Shown one piece after another: positions 28,388-37,618 of a stretch of DNA of 64,000 nucleotides. Every line of letters begins with the position of its first letter. Within the stretch, counting starts at the first letter, position 1. Under the pieces are notes generated by a model that searched no databases, had not been told where the DNA came from, and saw only the letters and a list, made by a program, of their open reading frames with translations. The stretch covers positions 4,749,797-4,813,796 of the forward strand of contig OX638380.1 in NCBI GenBank assembly GCA_951813855.1, written 5' to 3'. The DNA is from an uncultured Verrucomicrobiae bacterium. GTDB taxonomy: Bacteria > Verrucomicrobiota > Verrucomicrobiia > Limisphaerales > AAA164-E04. The translations under genes and the position numbers were made by a program.

Positions 28388-28810
28388 ACGTATGTGAGAT
28401 GCCTTTTGGTGCCTACAGCTTTCATTCCTGAATTTCCCGTCGTCCGTTTCATCGTTCCTAACGTCGCGTCATCCGGCGATGGTTCCAGTTCCGACACCGG
28501 CAAGCCTGCAGGATCTTTAGCCGCAAAGTCAATGCTTTTCGTAACTGTTTCCTTACGTGACTGAGTTTCAATCCCATTTCCGCCCTCCACCACCTTTGCC
28601 GTTGCCATACCCACTTTCACCGTGCCGCCGCCCAGCGATCTCTGAAAGGCATTCCGGCCGTGGTGGTTTTCAGGCGAGAGCAGCCGATGCGGCTGTCTGC
28701 GACCAGACGGTATCGACCGCCAGTCTCGACGATCCGATCCATGACCTGCCGCTCGGCCCGGTCATGAGTGCATCCGGTATTCTCGGCGTCGGTCTTGCGA
28801 CCGCCCCATA
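28388..28810 (-). pseudogene. Unidentified decayed reading frame interrupted by IS630
   Basis: Two minus-strand frames are open. One (LVWGGRKTDAENTGCTHDRA, QVMDRIVETGGRYRLVAD) continues without a stop across the IS630 insertion into 29966-30021 (VVSNEKTLDMPMIGAL) when the element and one TA are removed. The other reads MKVGMATAKVVEGGNGIETQ and IDFAAKDPAGLPVSELEPSP. The composition is protein-like, but I cannot assign a family; an RHS-like or secreted repeat protein is one guess. Confidence 0.4.
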
Positions 28811-29963
28811 TCAATCATTGCAAAAGTAATGTCATGTAATTATATATCGAGTATCATCCAATTTAAAGTATGATTGGACCATTCCCATTTTCTTTTGGAT
28901 GGATTGCATAATGTTTTGAATTTTCTGTTGCATCGTCTTTTTGTTGGGTATCATTATTTTAGCTAATCTTTGCTTTAAACGGTTCCAAACCTGCTCATCG
29001 GGATTTAATTCAGGGCTGTATGGAGGAAGATATTTCATTTCAATACTATCGTTTTCGGCTACGAACTCTTGGGTATAATCTGCTGTATGATAGCTGGCGT
29101 TATCACAAACAACAATTATTTTCCGTCCCACATCCTTAGAGAGTTTCGATAAGAACTCACAAAAACGCTGGGCATTCATTTTTCCTTTGAAAATGTTAAA
29201 TATCATCCGCCCGTCAGCGGATATGACTGAAACTAGTTTAATCGAATAGCGATCCCCGGCATCTCGAACTACCGGCGTGACACCGATTCGAGACCAAGTG
29301 GTTCCTCGATGATAATCAGCTCGGACTGACGCTTCATCCAAAAAGAGAATTAGGGCATTCTCTTGCTCAGCTCGTTGTTTCAAGCCTGGAAACATCTCAA
29401 GATACCGTTTGATTTTCTTCTGGTTTTGTTTGTAAGACTTGTGGATGGGGCGCTGGGGAGTTAATCCCATAGAATGAAGCAATCGACTGATAGTGGAAAC
29501 GTGAACCGACACCCCGAATTGTTGTTTCAATAACACTTGCATGGTTTTGAGACTCCACAGGCAAAAGTCGAATTGAAATTGCTTGGGATTTCCCATAGTC
29601 ACCGCGTTGTATAACCATTGAGCCATTTCTTCTGTAATCTTACGGGGACGTCCTGATTTAGGATTGTCTTTGAGTCCTTCGTAACTCCCAGTCGAAAACC
29701 AAACGAGCCAGCGAAATACTGTGCGTGCAGACATACCCATTACACTGACAACTTCAGCTACGGTAGAACCATTTTTAACAGCTTCTACCGCAGTTGTTCG
29801 TAGTTTATAGGTATAGTGATTACGAGAAGATTGAGTTGGTTTATCGTTCACGTCTTTATAGACATTCTCAATACAAAAAACGTTGCAAAAAAAAATAAAT
29901 ATTTTTCATTTTTCGGATTAATAAATTCCTGATCAATTATGACATTACTTTTGCAAAGATTGA
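28811..29963 (-). mobile_element. Complete IS630-family element
   Basis: The ends read TCAATCATTGCAAAAGTAAT at 28811 and, in reverse complement from 29963, TCAATCTTTGCAAAAGTAAT. The element is flanked by TA on both sides (28809-28810 and 29964-29965), the expected IS630/mariner target duplication. It encodes one full-length transposase. A truncated copy with the same end is at 15594-15967. Confidence 0.95.
28832..29851 (-). CDS. IS630-family transposase
   Basis: A 339-residue transposase. The N-terminal helix-turn-helix region (TVAEVVSVMGMSARTVFRWL) and a winged segment (KSGRPRKITEEMAQWLYNAV) precede the DDE domain: ILFLDEASVRADYH (first Asp), IIVVCDNASYHTADY (second Asp) and PYSPELNPDEQVWNRLKQRL (Glu). 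It is full length without lesions, so it is potentially active. Confidence 0.96.
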   Translation of the reverse strand: MNDKPTQSSRNHYTYKLRTTAVEAVKNGSTVAEVVSVMGMSARTVFRWLVWFSTGSYEGLKDNPKSGRPRKITEEMAQWLYNAVTMGNPKQFQFDFCLWSLKTMQVLLKQQFGVSVHVSTISRLLHSMGLTPQRPIHKSYKQNQKKIKRYLEMFPGLKQRAEQENALILFLDEASVRADYHRGTTWSRIGVTPVVRDAGDRYSIKLVSVISADGRMIFNIFKGKMNAQRFCEFLSKLSKDVGRKIIVVCDNASYHTADYTQEFVAENDSIEMKYLPPYSPELNPDEQVWNRLKQRLAKIMIPNKKTMQQKIQNIMQSIQKKMGMVQSYFKLDDTRYIIT

Positions 29964-29965
29964 TA

Positions 29966-30123
29966 CTAGCGCGCCGATCATTGGCATATCGAGGGTCTTC
30001 TCATTGCTCACGACTAAGCGAATCTTCGTCTTTTATCTGCAGATGATCAACAATTTAATTTATTTTTTCTCGTTTTTTTCTCGACCTAAAACCCGCATGT
30101 ACACTACCCTTTCTCTTGTCTAG
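29966..30123. other. Border sequence between mobile remnants
   Basis: The first about 55 bp continue the reading frame interrupted by IS630 (minus strand). The rest, to 30123, has AT-rich runs and no recognisable gene. Confidence 0.4.
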
Positions 30124-30468
30124 CTACTTGCGGCTGTTATGCATCGCGTATCCGCGAAGGCGCAAACGATGGAGCCGCGACTGGGGATCCGGTCGACGGG
30201 GGGCCGGGTCCGGCGTGGTGGAGGCGACGGTTTGCCGCCGGCCGCTGGCATTGGCTTGTTTTTCGAGCGGCATCAGTTGGCAAAGGGTTTGCGAATCTTC
30301 GTTATCAATCAGATAGGCTCGGGACAAATTCCACGCGGCGTAAGCCAAGCGCAAATTCTTTTGATGACGATAACGCTCCGGCACTTCGAACCGGATCTTG
30401 TCGATGGACACGGGAACGTCGCCTGACCTCACTTGGCAGCTCACGACGCGACCAAACTGCTTCCGCAA
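30124..30468 (-). pseudogene. Mu-type transposase C-terminal remnant
   Basis: The segment GDVPVSIDKIRFEVPERYRH, then LRLAYAAWNLSRAYLID and LCQLMPLEKQANASGRRQ, matches the C-terminal beta-barrel region of Mu-like (rve-type) transposases. The catalytic core is absent. The frame continues only with low-complexity sequence. It is a relic with no visible partner gene. Confidence 0.65.
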
Positions 30469-30499
30469 AGTTTGAGACTCCGGCGGTTGGCGCCTGGCA

Positions 30500-30985
30500 T
30501 TAGCATCCTTCGTAAAACTCTGGCAAGGCGTTTGGGGCGGAGCTTCGTGATCGCGGCGTTGGTAATCTTGATTCAGCCAAGTCTGCGTCAGGTGAAACTG
30601 TCGTCGGGAATGTGCCCAAAGCGTTGACCTTATTCATCATGGCGGCGGCATGAAAATCTTGTGCCAGCTTGGGAACACTCGACGCCTGCCACGGATGTAC
30701 GATGTCTTTGGCCCCAGGAACCTCGTCACCGTTGACATCGACCAAAACGGCATTCAATTGGGAAGCACCCAGCGGAGTCCCGTATTCAATGGCAGCTGGG
30801 TTTTTCCAGCTGATGTCGATCGGCGTCCCTTGGCCGAAAACGGTCGAATCGATCGTAGCGGCGCAACTCAAAAGGAAAGTCAAGCACCAAATTCGAAATT
30901 TCGAAATTGTCTTCGTCTCTGCTTCCGAATAGTGCGGGCATGTCCGCTTCCGACTGCGTTCCGGATACAAAAATGAGCCCACCAA
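30500..30985 (-). pseudogene. Fragment of a secreted protein with an MBG/Ig-like module
   Basis: A probable signal peptide (FRIWCLTFLLSCAATIDSTV) is followed by PIDISWKNPAAIEYGTPLGA and SQLNAVLVDVNGDEVPGA, the start of an MBG-type beta repeat found in large secreted proteins of this phylum. After one partial repeat the frame loses resemblance and stops. It is most likely the 5' stump of a much longer gene cut by mobile DNA. Confidence 0.5.
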
Positions 30986-31652
30986 CGTTCGGAAACAGGA
31001 ATGCAGCGTACTCCCGTAACAACTCGAAAATGAGGTTGTTTGGGTTAGCAGGGGGGAAGAATAGCGATGTATTCGACCCGATAAACTAGACTTGTCTATA
31101 TCACGAAATCAATCCGTTCCGTCCCATCTCCGTGACAGGCATCGAAGTGATCAAGCGTTCGAAAATAAAAAACTTGCACCTTCGTAAACCATGGAAGGCA
31201 GTGGGACATAAATCACCGAATTGCAGTTCGCTACCGTTTTTTATTTTTCACGGCTTTTTTCGGGTTCTCGACCGGCTGGAGAATGAATCGCTACCAGTTT
31301 CAGCAGCCGCCGTTGCTGCAGCGACCGTTTATTTTTCTAGCCGTTTGCCCAAGGCTTCAGCGTCCCGATTCAGCCGGCCCAAATTGCGATTTCCGTTCCC
31401 TGCGAAGCGGTGCGCGACCGAGATTTACGGTGTAGATCAAACTCGTCAGTTCGTGAGAGGACGTCTTTCCGCCGGAAATCAAACTGATAATTTGTCACCT
31501 GCCTGCCACCCCGAATTTGGACCGTTACTTTCCTTGGTTATCGGTCGTTCGACGGTTTGTACGTGGAGCGGATCATCGTCGCAGCCGTTTCCCGAGTCAT
31601 GAGGTTCCCGCTGGTTGCTTCAAACGACGATTTGTTTTATGCTGGCCGCGTC
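30986..31652. other. Intergenic region upstream of the gamma-glutamyltransferase
   Basis: About 670 bp. Several short frames are open on the plus strand but none looks like protein. It should hold the promoter of the downstream gene; I cannot name boxes with confidence. Confidence 0.45.
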
Positions 31653-33383
31653 ATGGACCGGCGATCGTTTTTCAAAGTAGGTGGCTCGGCAACGGCTACG
31701 GCTTGCTGGCCTGCCGCACTGGCCGTCGAATCTCCTTCGATTACCGTCCCTCTGGACCGACGAAGTCTCCAGGCAAGAAACCGGAATCGTTCGACGGTCG
31801 CTTGTAGTCGGGGACTGATCGCCACCAGCCAGCCCTTGGCCAGCCAAGCCGGACTGGACTTGCTGAAACAGGGAGGAAGCGCCGTCGACGCGGCGATCGC
31901 GGCGAACGCGGTCTTGAGCGTGGTCGAACCGATGAGCAACGGTCCCGGAGGTGATCTCTTCGCTATCGGTTGGGACGAAAAAACTCAATCGCTCTACGGA
32001 CTGAACGCCAGCGGTCGTTCCCCCTATAGTTGGAATCTTCAGGAAGCCGAACGATTGGGCCTCTCGGCCATTGAGCCGCATAGTCCCTTGTCTTGGTCGG
32101 TGCCGGGGTGCGTTTCGGGATGGGAAGCGTTATCGGACCGCTACGGGAAAATGTCGCGAGCTCGGCTGCTGGCCGAAGCGATCCACTACGCCCGTGACGG
32201 ATTTCCGCTCTCGCCGATCGTGGCCCGCGGTTGGCTGAACCTGCCCAGCGAATCCCATCCGAGTTTGACCGACACTTTTTTACCTTCGGGGAAGCCTTTG
32301 CAATTCGGCGACATCGTTCGCAATCCGGGTTGCGCCGCTTTTTTCGAAACCTTAGTGAACGAGGGATGGCGTTCGTTCTACGAAGGTTCGATCGCCGAAA
32401 GGATCGTGAAGTTTTCCCGGCACATCGGCGGCAGGTTGGAACCGAGGGATTTTCGCGATCATCTCCCGGAATGGGTCGAGCCGGTGAGCGCTGGTTATCG
32501 CGGATTCGACGTTTGGGAATTACCTCCCAACGGCCAAGGCATCGCCGCGTTGCAAATGCTCAATATGCTCGAGCAATTTGACATCGGTTCGCTTCAACCG
32601 AATTCAGTCGAGCAGTTGCACTTGTTTCTGGAAGCCAAAAAGTTGGCCTTCGAAGACCGGGCCGTTTACTACGCCGACCCTCAGTTCGCCGAGGTGCCGA
32701 TCAAGGAGTTGATTTCCAAGGAATACGGCAAGAAACGGGCCGGACTGATCGATCCGAAACGGGCGGCTTCCGTTGTTGCTGCGGGCAAGATCCCGGTGGC
32801 TTCCGACACCATTTACCTGACCGCGGCCGACCGGGACGGGAACATGATATCGTTGATTCAGAGCACCTATCACGGCTGGGGCTCCCGATATGTTCCGGAC
32901 AATTTGGGTTTTTCGCTTCAGAACCGCGGCATGTCGTTTTCGCTTCGGTCTCAGGATCGCAACCGGCTGGAACCGCACAAAAGGCCCTTTCACACAATTA
33001 TCCCCGGTTTCGTGACGCACGCCGGTTGCCCCGTTTTGTCTTTCGGAGTCATGGGAGGAGATTTTCAACCTCAGGGACATGTACAAGTACTGATGAACCT
33101 GATCGACTTCGGCATGTCGCCTCAACAAGCGGGGGATCAACCGCGAGCGCATCATGACGGCAGTTCCACGCCTTGGGGCCACCGGTCCACCGATTCCGGA
33201 AATGTTCATTTGGAGGAGGGGATTTCTGAAACCGTCCAACGAGCGCTTCAAGATCTCGGGCATCGCGTGCAGTCGGGGGGCAGCGCTTTCGGCGGTTATC
33301 AAAGCATTTGGCGCATGGATAATCCCTTGAGGTATTTCGGCGGTTCCGATCCCCGCAAGGACGGGTGCGCGATCGGCTACTGA
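31653..33383 (+). CDS. Gamma-glutamyltransferase family protein
   Basis: A 576-residue Ntn-hydrolase precursor that would cleave gamma-glutamyl bonds of glutathione or related peptides outside the cytoplasm. ATG 31653 gives a twin-arginine-like leader (MDRRSFFKVGGSATATACWP). The large subunit shows GGSAVDAAIAANAVLSVVEP and NGPGGDLFAIG. The autocleavage Thr is probably Thr386 in SDTIYLT, which would start the small subunit; FGVMGGDFQPQGHVQVLMNL follows. Length is typical of GGT-like proteins. The substrate is not determined. Confidence 0.9.
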   Translation: MDRRSFFKVGGSATATACWPAALAVESPSITVPLDRRSLQARNRNRSTVACSRGLIATSQPLASQAGLDLLKQGGSAVDAAIAANAVLSVVEPMSNGPGGDLFAIGWDEKTQSLYGLNASGRSPYSWNLQEAERLGLSAIEPHSPLSWSVPGCVSGWEALSDRYGKMSRARLLAEAIHYARDGFPLSPIVARGWLNLPSESHPSLTDTFLPSGKPLQFGDIVRNPGCAAFFETLVNEGWRSFYEGSIAERIVKFSRHIGGRLEPRDFRDHLPEWVEPVSAGYRGFDVWELPPNGQGIAALQMLNMLEQFDIGSLQPNSVEQLHLFLEAKKLAFEDRAVYYADPQFAEVPIKELISKEYGKKRAGLIDPKRAASVVAAGKIPVASDTIYLTAADRDGNMISLIQSTYHGWGSRYVPDNLGFSLQNRGMSFSLRSQDRNRLEPHKRPFHTIIPGFVTHAGCPVLSFGVMGGDFQPQGHVQVLMNLIDFGMSPQQAGDQPRAHHDGSSTPWGHRSTDSGNVHLEEGISETVQRALQDLGHRVQSGGSAFGGYQSIWRMDNPLRYFGGSDPRKDGCAIGY

Positions 33384-33472
33384 GTCATGAGCCCTTGGCT
33401 TGACTTGCCGGCGAAATCAAGGTCTGATTCGTCCAGTTGCCGGAAGGAACACGGGAAGAACGAGCTAGGCGC

Positions 33473-35158
33473 ATGACCAATAGACCAGTTCCGTCCTATT
33501 TGAAAATCGTCAGAGCCTTGCGAAACGTCGTCGTCGTCCTGGGGTTGCTGACGTTGTGGCAGTCGGACCTGCTCGCCGAACGGCTTCGCGTTTTAACCTA
33601 TAACATCCATCACGCGGAAGGCACCGATGGGGTATTCGACTATCAACGCTTGGCCGACCGCATTCTCGAATTAAAGCCGGACATCGTGGCACTTCAGGAA
33701 GTGGACCGGGGCACCGGGCGCGCTTCCGGTATCGATCAAGCGGCCAAGTTGTCCGAGTTGACCGGTATGGATTCGGTCTTCGGCGCGGCCATGCCTTATG
33801 ACGGCGGAGAATACGGCGAAGCGATTTTATCGCGTTTTCCCATCGAGAAGATCAAAACCCAACCGCTCCCGTTCGAATTCGGACAGGAACCGCGCGGGAT
33901 GTTGCAAGCGCGTATCGACCCCGGCAACGGCATTCCTGTTTTCGATCTGTTCAATACCCATCTGTGCCACCAAAGCGAATCGACTCGAGTGCAGCAAGTT
34001 CAACAGATGATTCAGATTTTGAATCGATCCGATTCGGCGACGGCTTTGCTAGCGGGAGACTTGAACGCTACTCCCGATTCCGAACCCATGCGGTTGCTCT
34101 TTGGAGAAGAGTGGATCGATACCGTGGCGCCTCGTTCCGATATCGATTACGTGCTGGTGAGGCGCCGGGATTCCTGGCGGGTCCGCGAAGTGACGATCGT
34201 GGACGATTTGATCACTTCGGATCATCGACCTATCCTGGTGGAACTTGAATGGCTGGGCGTAAACGAACATCCGTTGGACGCGACCCCTGTTTCTGCGACG
34301 GACTGGACCGCCATGGAAAGTCGGTTGCTGACCGCGATCACGAACGTGCAACATGCGGTCGTTTCGATCAACGGCGGGCGAGGGGGCGGGGTGATTGTAT
34401 CTCCCGAAGGTCACGTGCTCACCGCCGCGCACGTCATCGGCCCTTTCCAGGAAATTACCGTGAGTCTCACCGACGGTTCCGATTTTCAAGCCGACTGCCT
34501 GGGGGCCTATCGATTTGCCGATGCTGCCATGGTCAAAATCAAGGAGCCCGGACCTTTTCCGTTCGTACCGCTCGCTTCCATGGATTATTCGCGGGTAGGG
34601 GAATGGTGTTTCGCGATCGGCCATCCCGGCGGGGTCGACGAAGAGCGGGGGATGGTTACCCGGGTAGGCCGCATCATCGCCAAAAAAGATAATCTCCTGC
34701 GTTCGGATTGCCGGATCGTCGGCGGCGATTCGGGCAACGCCCTCTTTAATATCCGGGGAGAATTGATTGGGATTCACAGCCGCATCGGCCGCTCGTCGGA
34801 TCAAAATTTCCATGCGCCAGTGGAATCGTTCCTACGCAACTGGCAAGCCTTGAACGACGGAGAAGTCATCCCGCCCGAACGCATGCGGCGACGAGGAGGA
34901 TTAGGCATTAGGGTCAGGGATACCGAACTCGGACTCAAGGTCGATCAGGTCTTTCAGGACGATTCCGATTTGAACGAAGGCGATATCATTCGGCAACTCG
35001 ACACCTATCCGATTAACGACGCTTGGGAATATATGGTGGCGCTCAGTTCGCTCCGGATCGACGAAACCGTTCGGTTGCGGGTGCTGCGGGACGCCGACTT
35101 TATCGAACTGGAAGTGAAAGTGCTTCCGGTGTCGCGGAGAAACAACCGGGGCAATTAA
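33473..35158 (+). CDS. EEP phosphodiesterase/nuclease fused to trypsin-like protease and PDZ
   Basis: A 561-residue exported protein in three parts. ATG 33473 gives an N-terminal signal or anchor (VVVVLGLLTLWQSDLLA). The first part is an endonuclease/exonuclease/phosphatase domain with TYNIHH, LQEVD (Glu76), GDLNATPDS (Asp196, Asn198) and SDHRP (Asp250, His251). The second is a trypsin/HtrA-like domain with a complete triad: His320 in TAAHVIG, Asp350 in RFADAAM and Ser420 in GGDSGNALF. The third is a PDZ domain from about 465. The two catalytic domains both look active. The fusion is unusual. It sits 13 bp before a protease-like gene with the same domains but no catalytic residues, so the two are likely co-transcribed and may interact. 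Confidence 0.88.
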   Translation: MTNRPVPSYLKIVRALRNVVVVLGLLTLWQSDLLAERLRVLTYNIHHAEGTDGVFDYQRLADRILELKPDIVALQEVDRGTGRASGIDQAAKLSELTGMDSVFGAAMPYDGGEYGEAILSRFPIEKIKTQPLPFEFGQEPRGMLQARIDPGNGIPVFDLFNTHLCHQSESTRVQQVQQMIQILNRSDSATALLAGDLNATPDSEPMRLLFGEEWIDTVAPRSDIDYVLVRRRDSWRVREVTIVDDLITSDHRPILVELEWLGVNEHPLDATPVSATDWTAMESRLLTAITNVQHAVVSINGGRGGGVIVSPEGHVLTAAHVIGPFQEITVSLTDGSDFQADCLGAYRFADAAMVKIKEPGPFPFVPLASMDYSRVGEWCFAIGHPGGVDEERGMVTRVGRIIAKKDNLLRSDCRIVGGDSGNALFNIRGELIGIHSRIGRSSDQNFHAPVESFLRNWQALNDGEVIPPERMRRRGGLGIRVRDTELGLKVDQVFQDDSDLNEGDIIRQLDTYPINDAWEYMVALSSLRIDETVRLRVLRDADFIELEVKVLPVSRRNNRGN

Positions 35159-35171
35159 CTGCGGAAAAGAC

Positions 35172-36188
35172 ATGTCAAACCACCGGCTCTCCCACATCGT
35201 CGTTTGCGTCGCCCTGATTTCAACTTGGGTAACGGTCGCTCCGACTCAAGCCGACAAACAACTCGCTCCGGAAAGCAGAACCAACGGAGCCGAAACGCTT
35301 GCCTCGGTTACCGAATTGGGAAAGAACCTGGCGGCGGTCACTGTCGAGATCTTCGACGAAGATCGAATGGTCGCGCTCGGCACGGTTGTCAGTCAAGACG
35401 GTTTAATCGTCACTAAAGCCAGCGAACTGGGATGGAATACGACGGTCCGTCTTCCAGACGACCGGCGGGTGAATCCGATCGAAGTGGCCGTCGACGCCGA
35501 TAACGATTTGGCGCTGCTACGTCTCGATGTCGAATTTACTAAATTCGCCAAGTTGTTCGATACCGATAATTGGACTCGCGGCCGTTTTCTGATCAGCCCG
35601 GCCGATACGAGATCGGATTATCGGATCGGGATCGTCAGTGCCAACACCCGGACAATTAAACGCCAAGGAGGCGTGCTCGGAGTCAGTCTGAGGCGGGAAA
35701 GTCCTGAAGTCGAAGGAGTCGAGGTCTTTAGAGTTTATTCGGAAACCGGAGCGCAGCAGGCGGGAGTGACTCCGGGAGATATCATTCAAACCGTCCAAGG
35801 CGTTCCAGTTAAATCGGTCACCCAGTTGCAGCAAATCGTCAACTCGCATTTTCCGGGAGAGGTTCTGACGCTGGCGCTAAAGCGGGGCGATCAGACGCTG
35901 CAACTGAACGTTACCTTGGGGTTTCGCTCCGACTATTTCGGGCACTTGGATCGCAATCAACGATTGAGCGGGCGAACTTCCTCCCGCCGCAGCGGTTTCG
36001 AAGAAATCCTGCAGCATGACATCCCGATCGAAGTCTCGGCCATGGGCGCTCCCGTTGCGGACCTTCAGGGACGAATCGTCGGGATCAATATCGCCCGGGT
36101 CGATCGGGTGTGCGCTTATGCTTTGCCAAGCTCGCTGGTCCGCCGCGTGCTCGACGAACTCGGCGAGGCGTTACCCCAAGCGGAATAA
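35172..36188 (+). CDS. Trypsin-like/PDZ protein lacking catalytic residues
   Basis: A 338-residue exported protein (signal peptide about residues 1-27, ending TQA). The HtrA-like fold is visible: GTVVSQDGLIVTKASEL aligns with the usual histidine block but has Ser84 in place of His. The Asp block DADNDLALLRL is kept. Near the end SAMGAPVADLQGRIVGINIA replaces the usual GDSGGP, so the nucleophile Ser is gone. A PDZ domain (GVLGVSLRRE to about residue 255) sits between the Asp and Ser blocks. A scaffold or regulatory pseudo-protease is the likely role, perhaps for the active neighbour just upstream. Confidence 0.82.
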   Translation: MSNHRLSHIVVCVALISTWVTVAPTQADKQLAPESRTNGAETLASVTELGKNLAAVTVEIFDEDRMVALGTVVSQDGLIVTKASELGWNTTVRLPDDRRVNPIEVAVDADNDLALLRLDVEFTKFAKLFDTDNWTRGRFLISPADTRSDYRIGIVSANTRTIKRQGGVLGVSLRRESPEVEGVEVFRVYSETGAQQAGVTPGDIIQTVQGVPVKSVTQLQQIVNSHFPGEVLTLALKRGDQTLQLNVTLGFRSDYFGHLDRNQRLSGRTSSRRSGFEEILQHDIPIEVSAMGAPVADLQGRIVGINIARVDRVCAYALPSSLVRRVLDELGEALPQAE

Positions 36189-36196
36189 TCCAGCGA

Positions 36197-36970
36197 TTAC
36201 TCTGCCGGTCGTTCGTGTTTCAGGAACCATTGGTATAGTTCCGGGTTGGCGTAGGTTGCGGTCCAGGAATCGTGCCCGGCTTCGGGATAGACGGTAAACT
36301 TCGGATTGCCGCCGGCCTTCTTCATGGCTTCGACCATGACCTCCGATTGCGACAGCGGCACGACTCGATCCTTGGCCCCGTGAAAAACCCAGGTCGGAAG
36401 ATTTCTCATGCGGCGAGCGTATCTCGGATTACCTCCGCCGCAGATGGGGGCGACCGCCGCGAACCTCTGGGGGTATCTACCGGCGATATCCCAAGTGCCG
36501 TAGCCTCCCATACTCAATCCGGTCAGGTAGATTCTGCGGGTGTCGACCTTGTGATTAGCGCTCACGTGCTCGATCAGAGCCATAATATCCGTGGCGTTCC
36601 AGGAGGTACGAGCCGGACATTGAGGAGACAAGACGATAAAGCCGAAATCGGGATCCGATTTCACCAACTTGGGCGGTCCGTGTTTCTTGACCATTTCGAT
36701 GTTGTCGCCCCGTTCCCCGGCACCGTGGAGGAAGACGATCAGAGGGAGCTTTTCCGCCTGTTCGTAGCTATCGGGTAAATAGAGCAGATAATCGAGCGAT
36801 CTGTTGATTTCGAATTTCTTCGCCTGCTGGTCGGCCAAAATCCCGGTTGGTTCGAGAAATAGGACGGCAATCAACAGCGGCAACGTGCCGACCAATTTAA
36901 TCAAGGATCCCGTCAACGAGGATCGAAAAGAAAGGGGGAGTAGGGGACAGGGCCTCAAATGAGCAAGCAT
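36197..36970 (-). CDS. Secreted alpha/beta-hydrolase esterase
   Basis: A 257-residue hydrolase with an N-terminal hydrophobic signal region (LVGTLPLLIAVLFLEPTGIL). The catalytic triad is visible: oxyanion-hole LIVFLHGAGERG, nucleophile in LTGLSMGGYG, Asp in FHGAKDRVVP and His in PEAGHDSW. The layout fits the phospholipase/carboxylesterase or feruloyl-esterase-like group common in polysaccharide degraders. It converges with the protease-like gene, with only 8 bp between stops. The natural ester is unknown. Confidence 0.9.
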   Translation of the reverse strand: MLAHLRPCPLLPLSFRSSLTGSLIKLVGTLPLLIAVLFLEPTGILADQQAKKFEINRSLDYLLYLPDSYEQAEKLPLIVFLHGAGERGDNIEMVKKHGPPKLVKSDPDFGFIVLSPQCPARTSWNATDIMALIEHVSANHKVDTRRIYLTGLSMGGYGTWDIAGRYPQRFAAVAPICGGGNPRYARRMRNLPTWVFHGAKDRVVPLSQSEVMVEAMKKAGGNPKFTVYPEAGHDSWTATYANPELYQWFLKHERPAE

Positions 36971-37618
36971 GGAATCAAGGTGATTAAGGCTTTTTTCGAG
37001 AAATTCAAGTCATTTGTTTTCTCATCAGCCGTTACCCGTATCGTCTTTCTGAAGCGTTCAAGCGATTTGGGATCTATTGACTTTCTCGGACGCCAGTTCG
37101 TACCTCGAATCAGTCATCCAACGCTGAAAACCTTCGACAACTCAACGTTCCCCTGGTTCTCGGCTCATAGAATCTGGAACCTGGGGCCGTTTGGTTCGGC
37201 CAAAGAGTCCCCAGAGCAGCTCCCCTTGGTCCCTGCCGTGTCGCTTGCTTGACTCATTCAAGGAAACACGGCCCTCAAGGGCCGCAGGTGAGCCTTGAAC
37301 AAGGCGATTGCAGCGGCCCACCGGTTATCACGAATGAAACCCACAAGGCGTATTTCGGGCCACCGTAAAAAGTCTTGTCTCTGATCCAGACTTAGGCATG
37401 CTGCCCGAAAATCCCGATGCGAGTTGGGGTGGCATTCGTGATGATCCAAACTCTGCCGAGAAGCCCGAACTGAGCTGCTCTGCCGAAGGGTAAGTTACAC
37501 CACTACCTGGGACGCAATCATAAGGATTTCTGCTTCGATCTAACTTTCCCATGCCGTTGCGGAATGGCTTCGTAATATAATTGAAAATAGCTACGATTAA
37601 CGCCTTTGGTGACTCCCA
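36971..37618. other. Intergenic region with dispersed repeat copy 2
   Basis: No gene is supported in this 650-bp gap. It holds a small perfect hairpin (7-bp arms CGGCCCT and AGGGCCG, 37269-37284) and the 23-bp repeat at 37497-37519. The open plus frame before the repeat ends at its border and could be transposase debris, which I cannot confirm. Confidence 0.45.
37497..37519 (+). repeat. Dispersed 23-bp repeat, copy 2
   Basis: Same sequence as 195-217 with one change. It lies 100 bp before the second methyltransferase gene. The bases just before it also match in part (GGGT in both copies). Confidence 0.6.

Noticed and set aside
36959..37252. A 97-codon plus frame after the esterase
   Set aside because: Composition is not protein-like and it starts within the esterase's own start region; no family resemblance.
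37269..37284. Short perfect hairpin as a terminator
   Set aside because: No gene ends nearby and no T-run follows, so I do not list it as a terminator.
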